Shown here piece after piece: positions 31,093 through 39,508 of a DNA stretch of 39,635 nt (within the stretch, counting starts at the first letter, position 1; every line of letters begins with the position of its first letter). Source of the DNA: Treponema sp. (lineage in GTDB: Bacteria > Spirochaetota > Spirochaetia > Treponematales > Treponemataceae); contig JAHAZL010000045.1 in the NCBI GenBank assembly GCA_018384055.1, forward strand, positions 1-39,635, written 5' to 3'. A model generated the notes under the pieces. That model had not been told where the DNA came from. It ran no database searches and worked only from the letters and a program-made list of their open reading frames with translations. A program made the translations under genes and the position numbers.

Positions 31093-32241
31093 TTACCAGG
31101 AAATGCGTGCGCTGACTGCACCTGAAATGATCTTTGATTTAATGTCATAGGCTGCAGAAACAGTTGCCGACATGATGAAGAAATCAAATCCAACGCCTCC
31201 GAAAACCTGAGGATGCAATCCGGAACCGCTTGATTCTCCGGAAAAGTGAGAAGGAAGGATTCCTACGCTGAGCATTTCGGCATAGTCTGGTGCAGTAGAA
31301 TCAAAGATATGGTTCCACTTTGCATCTACTTTCCAGTCAATATTTGTCTTTGAATAGATCATCTTTGTTCCTACAAAAGGAACAAGGAAAAGAAGCTTGC
31401 AGGAAGCCTGTGCTTCTAAGATGTATGACTCTGAAGTGAAATTAAGAGAAGCACTTGCCTGATCGTTGCTTATGCCCACAGAACCGTTTGTGTAGTAGTA
31501 ACCGGCCCCAATGGAAACTTTAGGCTTGAACATTCCTCCCTTTAGGATTGCGTAGCGGAAGTCTCCGCCAAACACGCAATAGTCGAAATTCATTGGATCG
31601 ATGGCTTTTTCCACTGCACTTGCTTTTGAAGAGTCAAACTTCATTACGGCAACGCCAATGTCAAAAGGAAGGAAAATTCCACCTATGCGAAGGTCTGCAG
31701 AAATCGTAGGGAATCCAAAAGTATCCGGAATATCCTTTGTGTCTATGTCCATTGCCTGTGCAGTTTTCTTGATGGCAGAAATGTCGATGGAAGAAGCACC
31801 TGCGTTAACGCCTGCACCGAAGTGTGCTCCAGGAATAAGTTTCCCGATCCAAGCGTCTGCATAGATGTTCTGAATTCCCTGCGTATTTGGAATGACATCA
31901 ACAAGATCATCGCAGAAATTGTTTATGTTTCCAACAGTATCTTCAAAAGGAGACTTCAATCCAGGGAATCTTTCCTTATAGTCGTCATATACCTTAAGGA
32001 TCTGTCCTGCGTAACCGGAGTTGCCTTCAATTTTGCTTTTGTTAATGTTATTGGTTTTTAAAGCCTGCTCAATCTGAGCCATATTCTGGTTGATGAGGGG
32101 AGCAAGGTCGGAAGGAATATTGATGGTAACGGGACCATCAGCAGCCTGAATAGTAACAGGAACCGTAATTGTCTGAGAAAATGCACCTGCAGCAAATAGA
32201 ATTGATGCGCCGGCTATTAAGAAGTCTCTCCTGAAATTCAT
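31093..32241 (-). CDS. Predicted outer-membrane protein, family unknown
   Basis: A 382-residue exported protein. Signal peptide MNFRRDFLIAGASILFAAGA, cleaved about after FSQ. Residues ~25-125 look helical and soluble. From ~140 on, short Gly- and aromatic-rich beta strands dominate (GAHFGAGVNAGASSI, PKVSIGAGYYYTNGSVG), and the chain ends in ISW with an aromatic last residue, as beta-barrels do. I do not recognise a named family; similar proteins occur in treponemes. The start at 32241 has AAAGGAGG six bases upstream; an ATG overlapping that site was rejected. The HD-GYP gene follows, so the two may be linked in envelope signalling. Confidence 0.75.
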   Translation of the reverse strand: MNFRRDFLIAGASILFAAGAFSQTITVPVTIQAADGPVTINIPSDLAPLINQNMAQIEQALKTNNINKSKIEGNSGYAGQILKVYDDYKERFPGLKSPFEDTVGNINNFCDDLVDVIPNTQGIQNIYADAWIGKLIPGAHFGAGVNAGASSIDISAIKKTAQAMDIDTKDIPDTFGFPTISADLRIGGIFLPFDIGVAVMKFDSSKASAVEKAIDPMNFDYCVFGGDFRYAILKGGMFKPKVSIGAGYYYTNGSVGISNDQASASLNFTSESYILEAQASCKLLFLVPFVGTKMIYSKTNIDWKVDAKWNHIFDSTAPDYAEMLSVGILPSHFSGESSGSGLHPQVFGGVGFDFFIMSATVSAAYDIKSKIISGAVSARISW

Positions 32242-32357
32242 TGGCATCCTCCTTTCATATAAATTTGATGGCAAAAAATAGATATTTTAGAGAAATACAC
32301 TTCAATTTTAACACATAGTTTTGTAGAAAACAAGAATTTCTTCAAATACGGGGAAAT

Positions 32358-32398
32358 AAAAAAAGGGATGCCTGGCAGCAATTTGTCAGGCATCCCTT
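32358..32398 (-). terminator. Terminator of the phosphofructokinase gene
   Basis: On the minus strand, AAGGGATGCCTG pairs perfectly with CAGGCATCCCTT, followed by a T-rich run. It is 30 bases past the pfk stop. Confidence 0.85.
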
Positions 32399-32428
32399 CT
32401 ATCATCATTCGGTTTTCCGAAAGGTAAA

Positions 32429-33844
32429 TTACATGTTCTTTACTTTTTCAAGGCGAGCACGAGCCTTAGCGTCTGTTTCTTCCTTTGCCTTCTTGAGCTT
32501 TTCTGTAACTGTTTCCATGTTGTTTACCATGTATACAGGCTGGAGTGTAGCATCAAGAACATCGCGCCAGAGTGAACTTTCCGGGTCAACAGTATTGCGG
32601 CTGAGGGTAGCCATGCTGATTGGAAGGTGAACATACTTGTCGTGAACAAGACCGATAACAATCTTTGTCTTTCCTGCCATAGCGGCGTGAACAGCGTAGT
32701 TTCCAAGGCGTTCGCAGTACATGCTGTCGTTAGCGTTTGTAACTGCGGCACGAACTTCGTATGAAGGATCGATGTACTTGAGGTTGATTTCTGTTTTCTT
32801 TTCCTTGAAGTATGCGTTGATCTTGTCGCGGAGGAATGTACCTATGTCTGCAAGTTTCTTGTTTCCAGAAGCGTCTGTCTGGCCTGTTGCTTCAAGAAGG
32901 TCCTGTCCTGCACCTTCTGCTACAACGATAACTGCATGTCCGCGTCTCTTGAGGCGATCTTCAAGGTGAGCAAGGAGACCGTTTGGTCCGTCAAGTTCAA
33001 AAGGTACTTCCGGAATGAGACAGAAGTTTGTTTCGTGGCTTGCGATTGCTGTACAAGCAGCGATGAAGCCTGATTCGCGTCCCATAAGCTTTACAAGACC
33101 GATACCGCCGATCTGTGAGTGTGCTTCCATGTGAACAGATGCAACTGCCTTTGTACCCTGCTGGACTGCTGTTTCGAATCCGAATGAGCGGTCAATGAAC
33201 TGAAGGTCGTTGTCAACAGTCTTTGGAATACCAACAACTGCGATGTCGAGGCCGCGGCGCTGAACTTCGTTTGCGATGTCCAATGAACCGCGCTGTGTTC
33301 CGTCACCACCGATGATGAACATCATGTTGATTCCCATCTTTACGATAGAGTCAACGATTTCAGAAGTTCTGTCTCCGCCACCGCGTGATGTACCGAGGTA
33401 TGTACCGCCAATCTTGTGGATTTCGTCAATGTTGTCTGGATTAAGGTCTACAGGTTCAAAACCGTTTGATTCAAAGAATCCCTGATAACCGAACTTGATT
33501 CCCTTGATGCGGCGAACACCGTAGCGGTTCCAGAGTGTGCGTACTACAGCACGGATAACATCGTTGAGACCTGGGCAAAGACCGCCGCAAGTACAGATAC
33601 CTGCTGTTACATGTTCTGGATTGAAGTAGATGTATTCACGAGGACCGGCCTTTTCAAGGTGGTTTGCTTCTGGAGTGATTGCTTCTGGTTTTTCGTCATA
33701 AGAATTAACTACACGGCGGACATAAGCATCATCTCGAACGAATGTTGCGCGGAAATCACCGTGATGCCGTGAAAGTTCAATTGGAGACTTGATCTTGCAT
33801 TCTCCAAGATTTGTAACTGAAAAATCGTATTCTAATCCTGCCAT
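32429..33844 (-). CDS. 6-phosphofructokinase, long (plant/trypanosome-like) ATP type
   Basis: Phosphorylates fructose 6-phosphate in glycolysis. The 471-residue protein belongs to the long bacterial/plant-like clade, with an N-terminal extension before AGICTCGGLCPGLNDVIR. GGDGTQRG near 177 has Gly where PPi-dependent enzymes have Asp, which points to ATP as donor, while PKTVDND near 205 carries the Lys found in this clade. LMGRESGFIA and PEVPFELDG are substrate-site motifs. The ATG at 33844 has GAGG six bases upstream; an in-frame TTG just before it was rejected. A TTGAAT-17-TATAAT promoter lies upstream. With ppdK it suggests active glycolysis. Confidence 0.93.
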   Translation of the reverse strand: MAGLEYDFSVTNLGECKIKSPIELSRHHGDFRATFVRDDAYVRRVVNSYDEKPEAITPEANHLEKAGPREYIYFNPEHVTAGICTCGGLCPGLNDVIRAVVRTLWNRYGVRRIKGIKFGYQGFFESNGFEPVDLNPDNIDEIHKIGGTYLGTSRGGGDRTSEIVDSIVKMGINMMFIIGGDGTQRGSLDIANEVQRRGLDIAVVGIPKTVDNDLQFIDRSFGFETAVQQGTKAVASVHMEAHSQIGGIGLVKLMGRESGFIAACTAIASHETNFCLIPEVPFELDGPNGLLAHLEDRLKRRGHAVIVVAEGAGQDLLEATGQTDASGNKKLADIGTFLRDKINAYFKEKKTEINLKYIDPSYEVRAAVTNANDSMYCERLGNYAVHAAMAGKTKIVIGLVHDKYVHLPISMATLSRNTVDPESSLWRDVLDATLQPVYMVNNMETVTEKLKKAKEETDAKARARLEKVKNM

Positions 33845-33875
33845 AGGGAACCTCAATAATAATTATTCGGATTAA

Positions 33876-33904
33876 ATTATAGAAAGAAAAGAAGTAAAAT
33901 TCAA
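33876..33904 (-). promoter_or_regulatory. Promoter of the phosphofructokinase gene
   Basis: On the minus strand, TTGAAT (33899-33904) and TATAAT (33876-33881) are 17 bases apart, giving a leader of about 25 bases before the ATG. Confidence 0.65.
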
Positions 33905-33990
33905 GGGTAGAAGGTGAGGGTTTTCAATTATTACAAGGTGCAACGACACGGGGCAGGCCTCATAATGGCATTAAAATGAAAGGACTCCCT

Positions 33991-34019
33991 TTGACAAATC
34001 GCCTTTTATTTTCTAATTT
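33991..34019 (+). promoter_or_regulatory. Promoter of the lemA-TPM operon
   Basis: TTGACA at 33991-33996 and TAATTT at 34014-34019 are 17 bases apart. The -35 is perfect and the -10 weak. GAGAGG follows before the ATG at 34038. Confidence 0.5.
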
Positions 34020-34037
34020 TAAAAAAGAGAGGTTAAA

Positions 34038-34628
34038 ATGAAAAAGATTGTAACTATCATCGGTGTGGCTTTTGCTTCGCTTTTCATGTTCACAGGATGC
34101 GGATATAACGGAATTGTTTCTCAGAAGGAAGCCGTTGAACAGCAGTGGGCCAATGTTGAAAATCAGTATCAGAAGAGGGCGGATCTTGTTCCTAATCTTG
34201 TTGCAACCGTAAAGGGTTTTGCAAAGCACGAGGAAAAAGTTTTTACAGAACTTGCTGAAGCAAGGTCTAAGCTGGGCGGAACAGTTTCTGTTGATGCTTC
34301 CATTACTGATGACCCTGAAAAGCTTGCACAGTTCCAGAAGACGCAGAGGGAACTTGGAGCAGGACTTGGAAGACTTCTTGCCCTTACAGAAAACTATCCG
34401 GAACTCAAGAGCAATGCCAACTTCCTGGATTTGCAGAGTCAGCTTGAAGGAATTGAAAACAGAATTGCTACTGAACGCAAAAGATACAATGACGCAGTTG
34501 GGGCTTACAACAAGTCAATCCAGATGTTCCCTGGCGTAATCACGGCAAAGATGTTCCACTTTGAAAAAAAGGCATATTTCCAGGCAGAAGAAGGGACTCA
34601 GAAGGCTCCTGCAGTTTCATTTGACTAA
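34038..34628 (+). CDS. lemA: LemA family protein, predicted lipoprotein
   Basis: A 196-residue envelope protein of uncertain function. The N-terminal hydrophobic segment ends in FTGCGY, a plausible lipobox with Cys about residue 21; many LemA proteins instead keep an uncleaved helix. The LemA motif follows: EAVEQQWANVENQYQKRADL, VPNLVATVKGFAKHE, and the helical core with LTENYPELKSNANFLDLQSQ and ERKRYNDAVGAYN. First gene of an operon with two TPM-domain proteins, a widely conserved association. GAGAGG precedes the ATG. Confidence 0.95.
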   Translation: MKKIVTIIGVAFASLFMFTGCGYNGIVSQKEAVEQQWANVENQYQKRADLVPNLVATVKGFAKHEEKVFTELAEARSKLGGTVSVDASITDDPEKLAQFQKTQRELGAGLGRLLALTENYPELKSNANFLDLQSQLEGIENRIATERKRYNDAVGAYNKSIQMFPGVITAKMFHFEKKAYFQAEEGTQKAPAVSFD

Positions 34629-34637
34629 GGCAGATAC

Positions 34638-35330
34638 ATGACGGTAAAACAGTTGAACAGAAAGCTTGGACTTTCTGATGCCGACCTTAAAGAAATAAGG
34701 GAAGCGGTTGCCAAAGCTGAAGATAAAACCAGCGGAGAGATTGCCCTTGCCGTAACTGCAGAAAGCAGTTCCTATGCAGAATGGGAGCTTGTTGCGGCTG
34801 CAATTACAGCCCTTGCCCTTTTCCTCTGCGTGTTTCCCATGTCGGCACAGATTTATGCCTGGCTTGGATTTCGTTTCTGGGGAATTGAACCCTGGTATCT
34901 TTCCCTTTTTCATGGGGGATTGATTTCCATTGCTGTAGTTGCACTTTATTTTCTATACAATATTCCAGTAATAGATGCCCTTGTAATTCCAGCCTCCGTA
35001 AAAAACAAGTCGGTTACAAACCGTGCAATGAGGCATTTTGCAGAAAGCGGAATCTACTGTACGGACAATCACAGCGGAATTCTTGTATTCGTTTCATGGT
35101 TTGAAAAACAGGTTCGCATTGTTGCAGACAGGCATATAAGCGAAAAGGTTTCGGAAGATTTATGGAACATAATTGCCGATGAAGTTGCAGAAAACATGGG
35201 AAAGGGAAGTACAAAGGAAGCCTTCCTTTCAGCCGTTGAAAAGTGCGGTCAGCTTCTTGCAGAAAATTTTCCACCAGATGGAGAAAAGAAAAACCAGCTG
35301 GACGACGGTCTTGTAATACTGGAGGACTAG
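34638..35330 (+). CDS. TPM-domain membrane protein (first of two)
   Basis: A 230-residue protein of the TPM (formerly TPM_phosphatase) family, whose role is unsettled. Residues ~15-45 contain IREAVAKAEDKTSGEIALAV, and two hydrophobic segments at about 55-75 and 90-112 anchor it. The rest of the TPM fold follows with SGILVFVSWFEKQVRIVADRH and WNIIADEVAENMGKGSTKEA. No signal peptide is apparent, and the helices split the domain as in the shorter TPM-type proteins found next to lemA. It begins nine bases after the lemA stop with AAGG upstream and ends one base before the next gene, so translation is probably coupled. Confidence 0.85.
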   Translation: MTVKQLNRKLGLSDADLKEIREAVAKAEDKTSGEIALAVTAESSSYAEWELVAAAITALALFLCVFPMSAQIYAWLGFRFWGIEPWYLSLFHGGLISIAVVALYFLYNIPVIDALVIPASVKNKSVTNRAMRHFAESGIYCTDNHSGILVFVSWFEKQVRIVADRHISEKVSEDLWNIIADEVAENMGKGSTKEAFLSAVEKCGQLLAENFPPDGEKKNQLDDGLVILED

Positions 35331-35331
35331 C

Positions 35332-36192
35332 ATGGCAAGGAAATCAAACGGAAATGATTTTCTTGGAATCCTTATCCTGATTTTTTTCATGATAGGAATT
35401 CCAAGTTTCCTGGTAAAGGAAGTCACTAAACCTAAAGGAAAGGCACCGGTCACTTCTGGGGCAAAGGTTAATTTCGGGGCAGACGGAAAAACCCGTGATT
35501 TTTCTTCTCCAGTTGTTGATGATGCAGGCGTTTTTTCTGTTGGCGGAAAAGATTCCCTAAACCGGTTTCTTGTAAACCTCAATGACACAAAGGGAATTCA
35601 GATAGGTGTTCTTGTAGTCAGCGAAATGGACGGGGAAGACATTGAATCCTTCAGCATGAGGCATGCGGAAAGATGGGGCCTTGGACAGAAAGGCGTCGAT
35701 AACGGAGCCCTCCTTGTGGTATCCATGAAGGAACATGCAGTCCGAATAGAAACAGGCTACGGAACCGAAGGAGTCCTTACCGATGCAAAATGTGCAAGGA
35801 TACTTCGCAATGTAATTGTGCCCGCATTTAAATCAGGCAACTATGAAGGCGGAATCATTGAAGGCGTGCACTATATGGCCGCAATAATTTCAGAAGATGA
35901 TTCAATGATTGTTTCCGACGGCGTTAAATCGGAAAAGAAAGAGAAGGAGAATTCAATTCCTTTCCCGGTTCTCCTGTTCATAATTATCTGGGTTCTTATG
36001 CTTTTCACTGCCCTTACATCTTCCGTAAGGAGGAGAAGGAACGGAATCTTCTTTGTTCCTATGGGAGGCTTCGGTAATCACCATGACCATTGGGGTAGCG
36101 GTGGTTTTGGAGGTGGAAGCGGTTTTGGCGGCGGAGGTTTCTCTGGCGGCGGTGGCGGCTTCGGAGGTGGAGGAGCGTCTTCCAGCTGGTAA
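35332..36192 (+). CDS. TPM-domain protein with glycine-rich C-terminus (second of two)
   Basis: A 286-residue exported protein. An N-terminal hydrophobic segment (residues ~9-25) is followed by the TPM domain: VDDAGVFS, TKGIQIGVLVVSEMDGEDIE, ERWGLGQKGVDNGALLVVSM, VRIETGYGTEGVLTDAKCARI and YEGGIIEGVHYMAAII. A membrane helix at about 207-228 precedes a short basic stretch (RRRRN) and a tail of Gly/Phe/Ser repeats ending in SSW. This layout is the standard YgcG-like form with a low-complexity cytoplasmic tail. GGAGG lies before the ATG, one base after the preceding stop. Together with LemA it forms a conserved envelope-associated operon of unknown mechanism. Confidence 0.9.
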   Translation: MARKSNGNDFLGILILIFFMIGIPSFLVKEVTKPKGKAPVTSGAKVNFGADGKTRDFSSPVVDDAGVFSVGGKDSLNRFLVNLNDTKGIQIGVLVVSEMDGEDIESFSMRHAERWGLGQKGVDNGALLVVSMKEHAVRIETGYGTEGVLTDAKCARILRNVIVPAFKSGNYEGGIIEGVHYMAAIISEDDSMIVSDGVKSEKKEKENSIPFPVLLFIIIWVLMLFTALTSSVRRRRNGIFFVPMGGFGNHHDHWGSGGFGGGSGFGGGGFSGGGGGFGGGGASSSW

Positions 36193-36320
36193 AAAAAAGG
36201 GCTGTCCAATAAGTATGAGTCATTGCCGTGCTCGACACGGCAATCTCTTGTATTGCAATTAAATGGATTTTCGGGTCAAGAAAATGACACTTTTTGAACT
36301 TATTGGTCATCCCCTTTTGT
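36193..36320. repeat. Palindromic element, also likely bidirectional terminator
   Basis: A nested inverted repeat lies between the convergent TPM and cheB genes. The outer arms CCAATAAGT (36206-36214) and ACTTATTGG (36298-36306) are perfect and extend imperfectly into A- and T-runs (AAAAGGG and CCCCTTTT). The inner hairpin ATTGCCGTG/CACGGCAAT (36222-36244) is perfect with a five-base loop and is preceded by GT, giving another GTCATTG module. Size and layout resemble small non-autonomous repeat elements. No coding capacity was seen. Confidence 0.65.
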
Positions 36321-36322
36321 TT

Positions 36323-37522
36323 TTATTTAGAATGTTCCTTTACGATGCTGTTCATTTCTTCAGCCATCTTTTCAAGGGAAACCTGCTTTTGAACGGCACC
36401 AAGTTCCCATGCTACGCGAGGCATTCCGTAAACAACAGATGATTCTTCATCCTGTCCGATGGTCCATGCACCCTGCTTTCTCATTTCCGCAAGCTGAGTT
36501 GCACCGTCGCGGCCCATACCTGTCATGATAACACCGAGAGCCCTGTTCTTGTAGATTTTTGCACAGCTTTCAAAGAGGGCATCTGCAGAAGGTCTGTGAC
36601 CGTTCCTTGGTTCTGCGCTGGAAAGCTTGATTACGTTGCAGAGGGTAGATTTTTCGATGACGATGTGGTAATCGCCAGGAGCGATGTAAATCTGACCCGG
36701 GTGGATTGGATCGCCGTCTTCTGCTTCCTTAACATTGAGCGGGCAGATTCTGTCCAAGCTTGCCGCAAATTCCCTTGTAAATCCTGCCGGCATGTGCTGA
36801 ACAACAAGAATTGGTTTAGGGAATTTTGGGTCAAGGTTCTTGAATACTTCGCGGAGGGCATTAGGCCCACCTGTAGAAATTCCGAGGACAACAATATCAA
36901 TTGGTCCGCCTTCGCGTTCTGGAGTAATTACATCAGGTTCCTTCTTCTTTACTGATGAAGAGAATAGGGTTGGTGCAAATGAAGGTTCTGATTTTACAGG
37001 AGAATCTTTTGGCTTTTCAATGATTCCGTCTTTTACGGCCTGAGCTTCGATTTCCTTGAGCTTTGCCTGCTGCATGTAGTGTTCTGCACCTGAAATATGC
37101 TTGCCGTGGAGACGAGCGTATCTTCCGCCGTAAGAAGCGATTTTTTCAATTATGAAGCTGCCTACCGAAGAAATGCTTGAAGATGTTGATCCCGAAGGTT
37201 TGGTTATGAAGTCGCTTGCACCAAGTTCGAGGCATTTCATTGTTACGCTTGCGCCTTCTGTTGCAATTGAAGAAAGGATTACTACAGGAATGTTGATTCC
37301 CATCTTTTTTCTTTCTTCAAGGAACTGAACTCCGTTCATTTCCGGCATTTCAATGTCGAGGAGAATCAAATCAGGCTTGAGGGTTTCGAGTTTCTGAAGG
37401 GCGAATTTGCCGTTCATGGCAGTTGCACAGACTTTCATTCCTTCTGTGCCGTCGATAATTCGGGTAATAAGGTTTCGCATCAAAGCTGAGTCGTCGCATA
37501 CAAGTACTTCAATATCATCCAT
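36323..37522 (-). CDS. cheB: Chemotaxis protein-glutamate methylesterase/deamidase
   Basis: Removes methyl groups from chemoreceptors during adaptation. The 399-residue protein has a receiver domain (residues 1-~125) with acidic D10/D11, phospho-acceptor D56 in LILLDIEMPEMNG and a Thr/Ser-Lys end (ILSSIA, ITKPSG). A long Ser-rich and charged linker follows. The methylesterase domain has the catalytic Ser in GISTGGPNALREVF (~214), His in VVQHMPAGFTREFA (~241) and Asp in MTGMGRDGA (~334). AGGAG precedes the ATG. The linker is longer than in the enteric enzyme. cheR is directly upstream, but a terminator-like hairpin lies between them. Confidence 0.96.
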   Translation of the reverse strand: MDDIEVLVCDDSALMRNLITRIIDGTEGMKVCATAMNGKFALQKLETLKPDLILLDIEMPEMNGVQFLEERKKMGINIPVVILSSIATEGASVTMKCLELGASDFITKPSGSTSSSISSVGSFIIEKIASYGGRYARLHGKHISGAEHYMQQAKLKEIEAQAVKDGIIEKPKDSPVKSEPSFAPTLFSSSVKKKEPDVITPEREGGPIDIVVLGISTGGPNALREVFKNLDPKFPKPILVVQHMPAGFTREFAASLDRICPLNVKEAEDGDPIHPGQIYIAPGDYHIVIEKSTLCNVIKLSSAEPRNGHRPSADALFESCAKIYKNRALGVIMTGMGRDGATQLAEMRKQGAWTIGQDEESSVVYGMPRVAWELGAVQKQVSLEKMAEEMNSIVKEHSK

Positions 37523-37557
37523 ATATATCTCCTTATCATAAGAATCAAAAAATCAAT

Positions 37558-37594
37558 AAAAAAATCGGCTGCTCGGAACTTTACCTGGCAGCCG
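37558..37594 (-). terminator. Terminator between cheR and cheB
   Basis: On the minus strand, CGGCTGC pairs with GCAGCCG across a 15-base loop and runs into ATTTTTTT. It lies 11 bases past the cheR stop and upstream of the cheB ribosome binding site. Confidence 0.7.
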
Positions 37595-37604
37595 TCTAGT
37601 TGTC

Positions 37605-38423
37605 CTACGCTTCGTTTTTCTGGTAAAGGCAGGCCCATGGTGTTTTCAAGAACTCAAACTTTGTGTCCATGCCGAACAAGCTTTCGGAGTGTCCGATGAA
37701 AAGGTAAGAATTTTTAGCCATGGATTTCCAGAAGTTGTCGATGGTATTCTTCTGAGCAGCTTCATCAAAGTAGATGAGAACGTTGCGGCAGAATACAATG
37801 TCCAGGTTTCTTGCACCCATATCATAGCGAAGGTTATGGTAGTCAAACTTGATTGTCTTCATCAAATCGGGCTTTACCTGATATCCTTTGTCAGTTTTTG
37901 TAAAATATGAAGCAAGGTAGTTCTGCGGAATACCGGATATGCGTGATTCAGGATAGAATCCCTGCTGGCCTACCATAAGTGACTTGAGCGAAATATCAGA
38001 AGCGATGATTTCGAAAGTGTAAGGGGCAGGAAGTTTGTCCTTAAGAAGCATGGCTAGAGTGTATGGTTCTTCTCCAGTTGAACAGCCGGCACTCCAGATT
38101 CTAACCTTAGTGTCGCCTGTTTTCTTCTTGTTTTCAATTACGTGAGGTATAACGTAGTTTATAAGAGCATCAAAGTGAGGCTGGTTACGGAAGAATCTTG
38201 TAAGGTTTGTTGTAATACTATCAAGGAAGACCTTGAATTCTTCTTTGTCGCTGGTGATGATCTTGTAATATGCGTCAAGATTGTCCAAATTCATGTCGCG
38301 CAGGCGTTCTTTTAGTCTGCTGTCGAGAATTGAGCGGTTTGTCTCTGAGAAAGTGATTCCGCTTGAATCATAAATAAGTTTTCTGAACTCGGTAAACTGC
38401 GAGTCTGTAAGCAAATCTGACAT
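37605..38423 (-). CDS. cheR: Chemotaxis protein glutamate O-methyltransferase
   Basis: Methylates chemoreceptor glutamates with S-adenosylmethionine. The 272-residue protein has the helical N-terminal domain (FTEFRKLIYDSSGITFSETN, then LTRFFRNQPHFDAL) and the SAM domain with RIWSAGCSTGEEPYTLAML near 110-128, FEIIASDIS, LDIVFCRNVLIYFD and FIGHSESL. Length and start match family members, so the ATG at 38423 is secure. There is no Shine-Dalgarno; a TTTACA-17-TATAAT promoter ends eight bases before the ATG, which predicts a leaderless mRNA. Confidence 0.96.
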   Translation of the reverse strand: MSDLLTDSQFTEFRKLIYDSSGITFSETNRSILDSRLKERLRDMNLDNLDAYYKIITSDKEEFKVFLDSITTNLTRFFRNQPHFDALINYVIPHVIENKKKTGDTKVRIWSAGCSTGEEPYTLAMLLKDKLPAPYTFEIIASDISLKSLMVGQQGFYPESRISGIPQNYLASYFTKTDKGYQVKPDLMKTIKFDYHNLRYDMGARNLDIVFCRNVLIYFDEAAQKNTIDNFWKSMAKNSYLFIGHSESLFGMDTKFEFLKTPWACLYQKNEA

Positions 38424-38431
38424 AATAAATG

Positions 38432-38460
38432 ATTATAAGACGGAAATATCGATTTGTAAA
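38432..38460 (-). promoter_or_regulatory. Promoter abutting the cheR start codon
   Basis: On the minus strand, TTTACA (38455-38460) and TATAAT (38432-38437) are 17 bases apart. Eight bases separate the -10 from the ATG, so transcription should begin at or within a base or two of the start codon. Confidence 0.65.
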
Positions 38461-38478
38461 CTTTGTTGGAAATTTATT

Positions 38479-38511
38479 AAAAAAAAGGGAATGCCTGTAT
38501 CGAGACATTCC
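38479..38511 (-). terminator. Terminator of the M23 peptidase gene
   Basis: On the minus strand, GGAATG pairs with CATTCC over a 12-base loop, followed by a C and eight T. It is about 30 bases past the peptidase stop. Confidence 0.7.
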
Positions 38512-38539
38512 TCCTTTATATTGAAGATAATTGACTATT

Positions 38540-39499
38540 TTATTTCCAGAGATTTGCAGGGTTAACTGAACGCCCGTTCTTGTATACTGCAAAGTGAAGG
38601 TGAGGTCCTGTAGACATGCCTGTGCTTCCTACGCGACCAATTCTTGTGTTTGTATCAACATTGGCGCCTTTTCTAGTAGTAATTTCACTCATGTGACCGT
38701 AAAGGGTCTTATATCCTGAATGATGAGCAACGACAACATAATTTCCGTATACATCACTCCAGCCTGCTGTAACTACTTTTCCTGGAAGGGCTGCAAAAAC
38801 ACTTGTGCCAGTACCGCATGCCATGTCGATTCCGCCGTGGTAAGTTCTTTTTGAGCTGTCGAAAGGATTCTTGCGCCATCCAAAAAATGACGTGAAGTAG
38901 TAGCGGCTTCTGAGAGGCCTTGTAAAGAGGTCTCCGTTGATTTCCTGTCTTGTAACCCAGTCCAGTTCAGCATAAGGAACAAAAAGCTGCCTTCCTGCCT
39001 TAAGGGATTCTTCAAGGCTGATGTTGTTTACTGAAGAGCATTTTTCAGCTTCAACCTTGTATTTCTCTGCGATTGTAGCGATTGTTTCGCCGTCATTGTG
39101 AACCGTATAGAGGATGCCGGGCATTGAAGGAATTTTAAGGTACTGTCCGATCTGAATGAGTCGTGAAGAATGGATGTTGTTTACGCTGATGATGGTGTCC
39201 TGAGTAATGCCGAATTCATCGGCAATGAAACCTATCATGTCGCCTTTTTTGATTCTGTATGAAATGTATGAAAGCTCGCTGTCTGCCTGCCTGAGTTCTT
39301 CCGGGGCAAGGTCCAATCCTTCGAGGGTTGCTTCTGCAACAAGTTCTTTTTCAATGGAATTTGAACCCTTTGCGTCAAAACCACCGCGTCCGACTGAATT
39401 CCTGAAGTGAATGATTCCGAATGTGATACCCGTAACGAAAGCAGCAATTCCCAAAATTGCAGTTCCGCACACTAAACCGTATTTTAAATAAGCTTTCAT
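38540..39499 (-). CDS. LysM- and M23-domain murein endopeptidase
   Basis: Envelope protein that binds and probably cuts peptidoglycan cross-links. The 319-residue chain has an N-terminal membrane anchor (YGLVCGTAILGIAAFVTGIT). Two LysM repeats follow: YRIKKGDMIGFIADEFGI to YLKIP at about 80-120, and YTVHNDGETIATIAEKYKV to LFVPY at ~125-170. An M23 domain comes last, with HGGIDMACGTG (metal His and Asp near 218-222), YGHM and GPHLHFAVY near 297; all zinc ligands are present. The ATG at 39499 is preferred over one 21 bases upstream, because a TTGAGG-17-TACAAT promoter ends nine bases before it. No Shine-Dalgarno fits that start. Confidence 0.93.
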   Translation of the reverse strand: MKAYLKYGLVCGTAILGIAAFVTGITFGIIHFRNSVGRGGFDAKGSNSIEKELVAEATLEGLDLAPEELRQADSELSYISYRIKKGDMIGFIADEFGITQDTIISVNNIHSSRLIQIGQYLKIPSMPGILYTVHNDGETIATIAEKYKVEAEKCSSVNNISLEESLKAGRQLFVPYAELDWVTRQEINGDLFTRPLRSRYYFTSFFGWRKNPFDSSKRTYHGGIDMACGTGTSVFAALPGKVVTAGWSDVYGNYVVVAHHSGYKTLYGHMSEITTRKGANVDTNTRIGRVGSTGMSTGPHLHFAVYKNGRSVNPANLWK

Positions 39500-39508
39500 T
39501 TTGTAACC

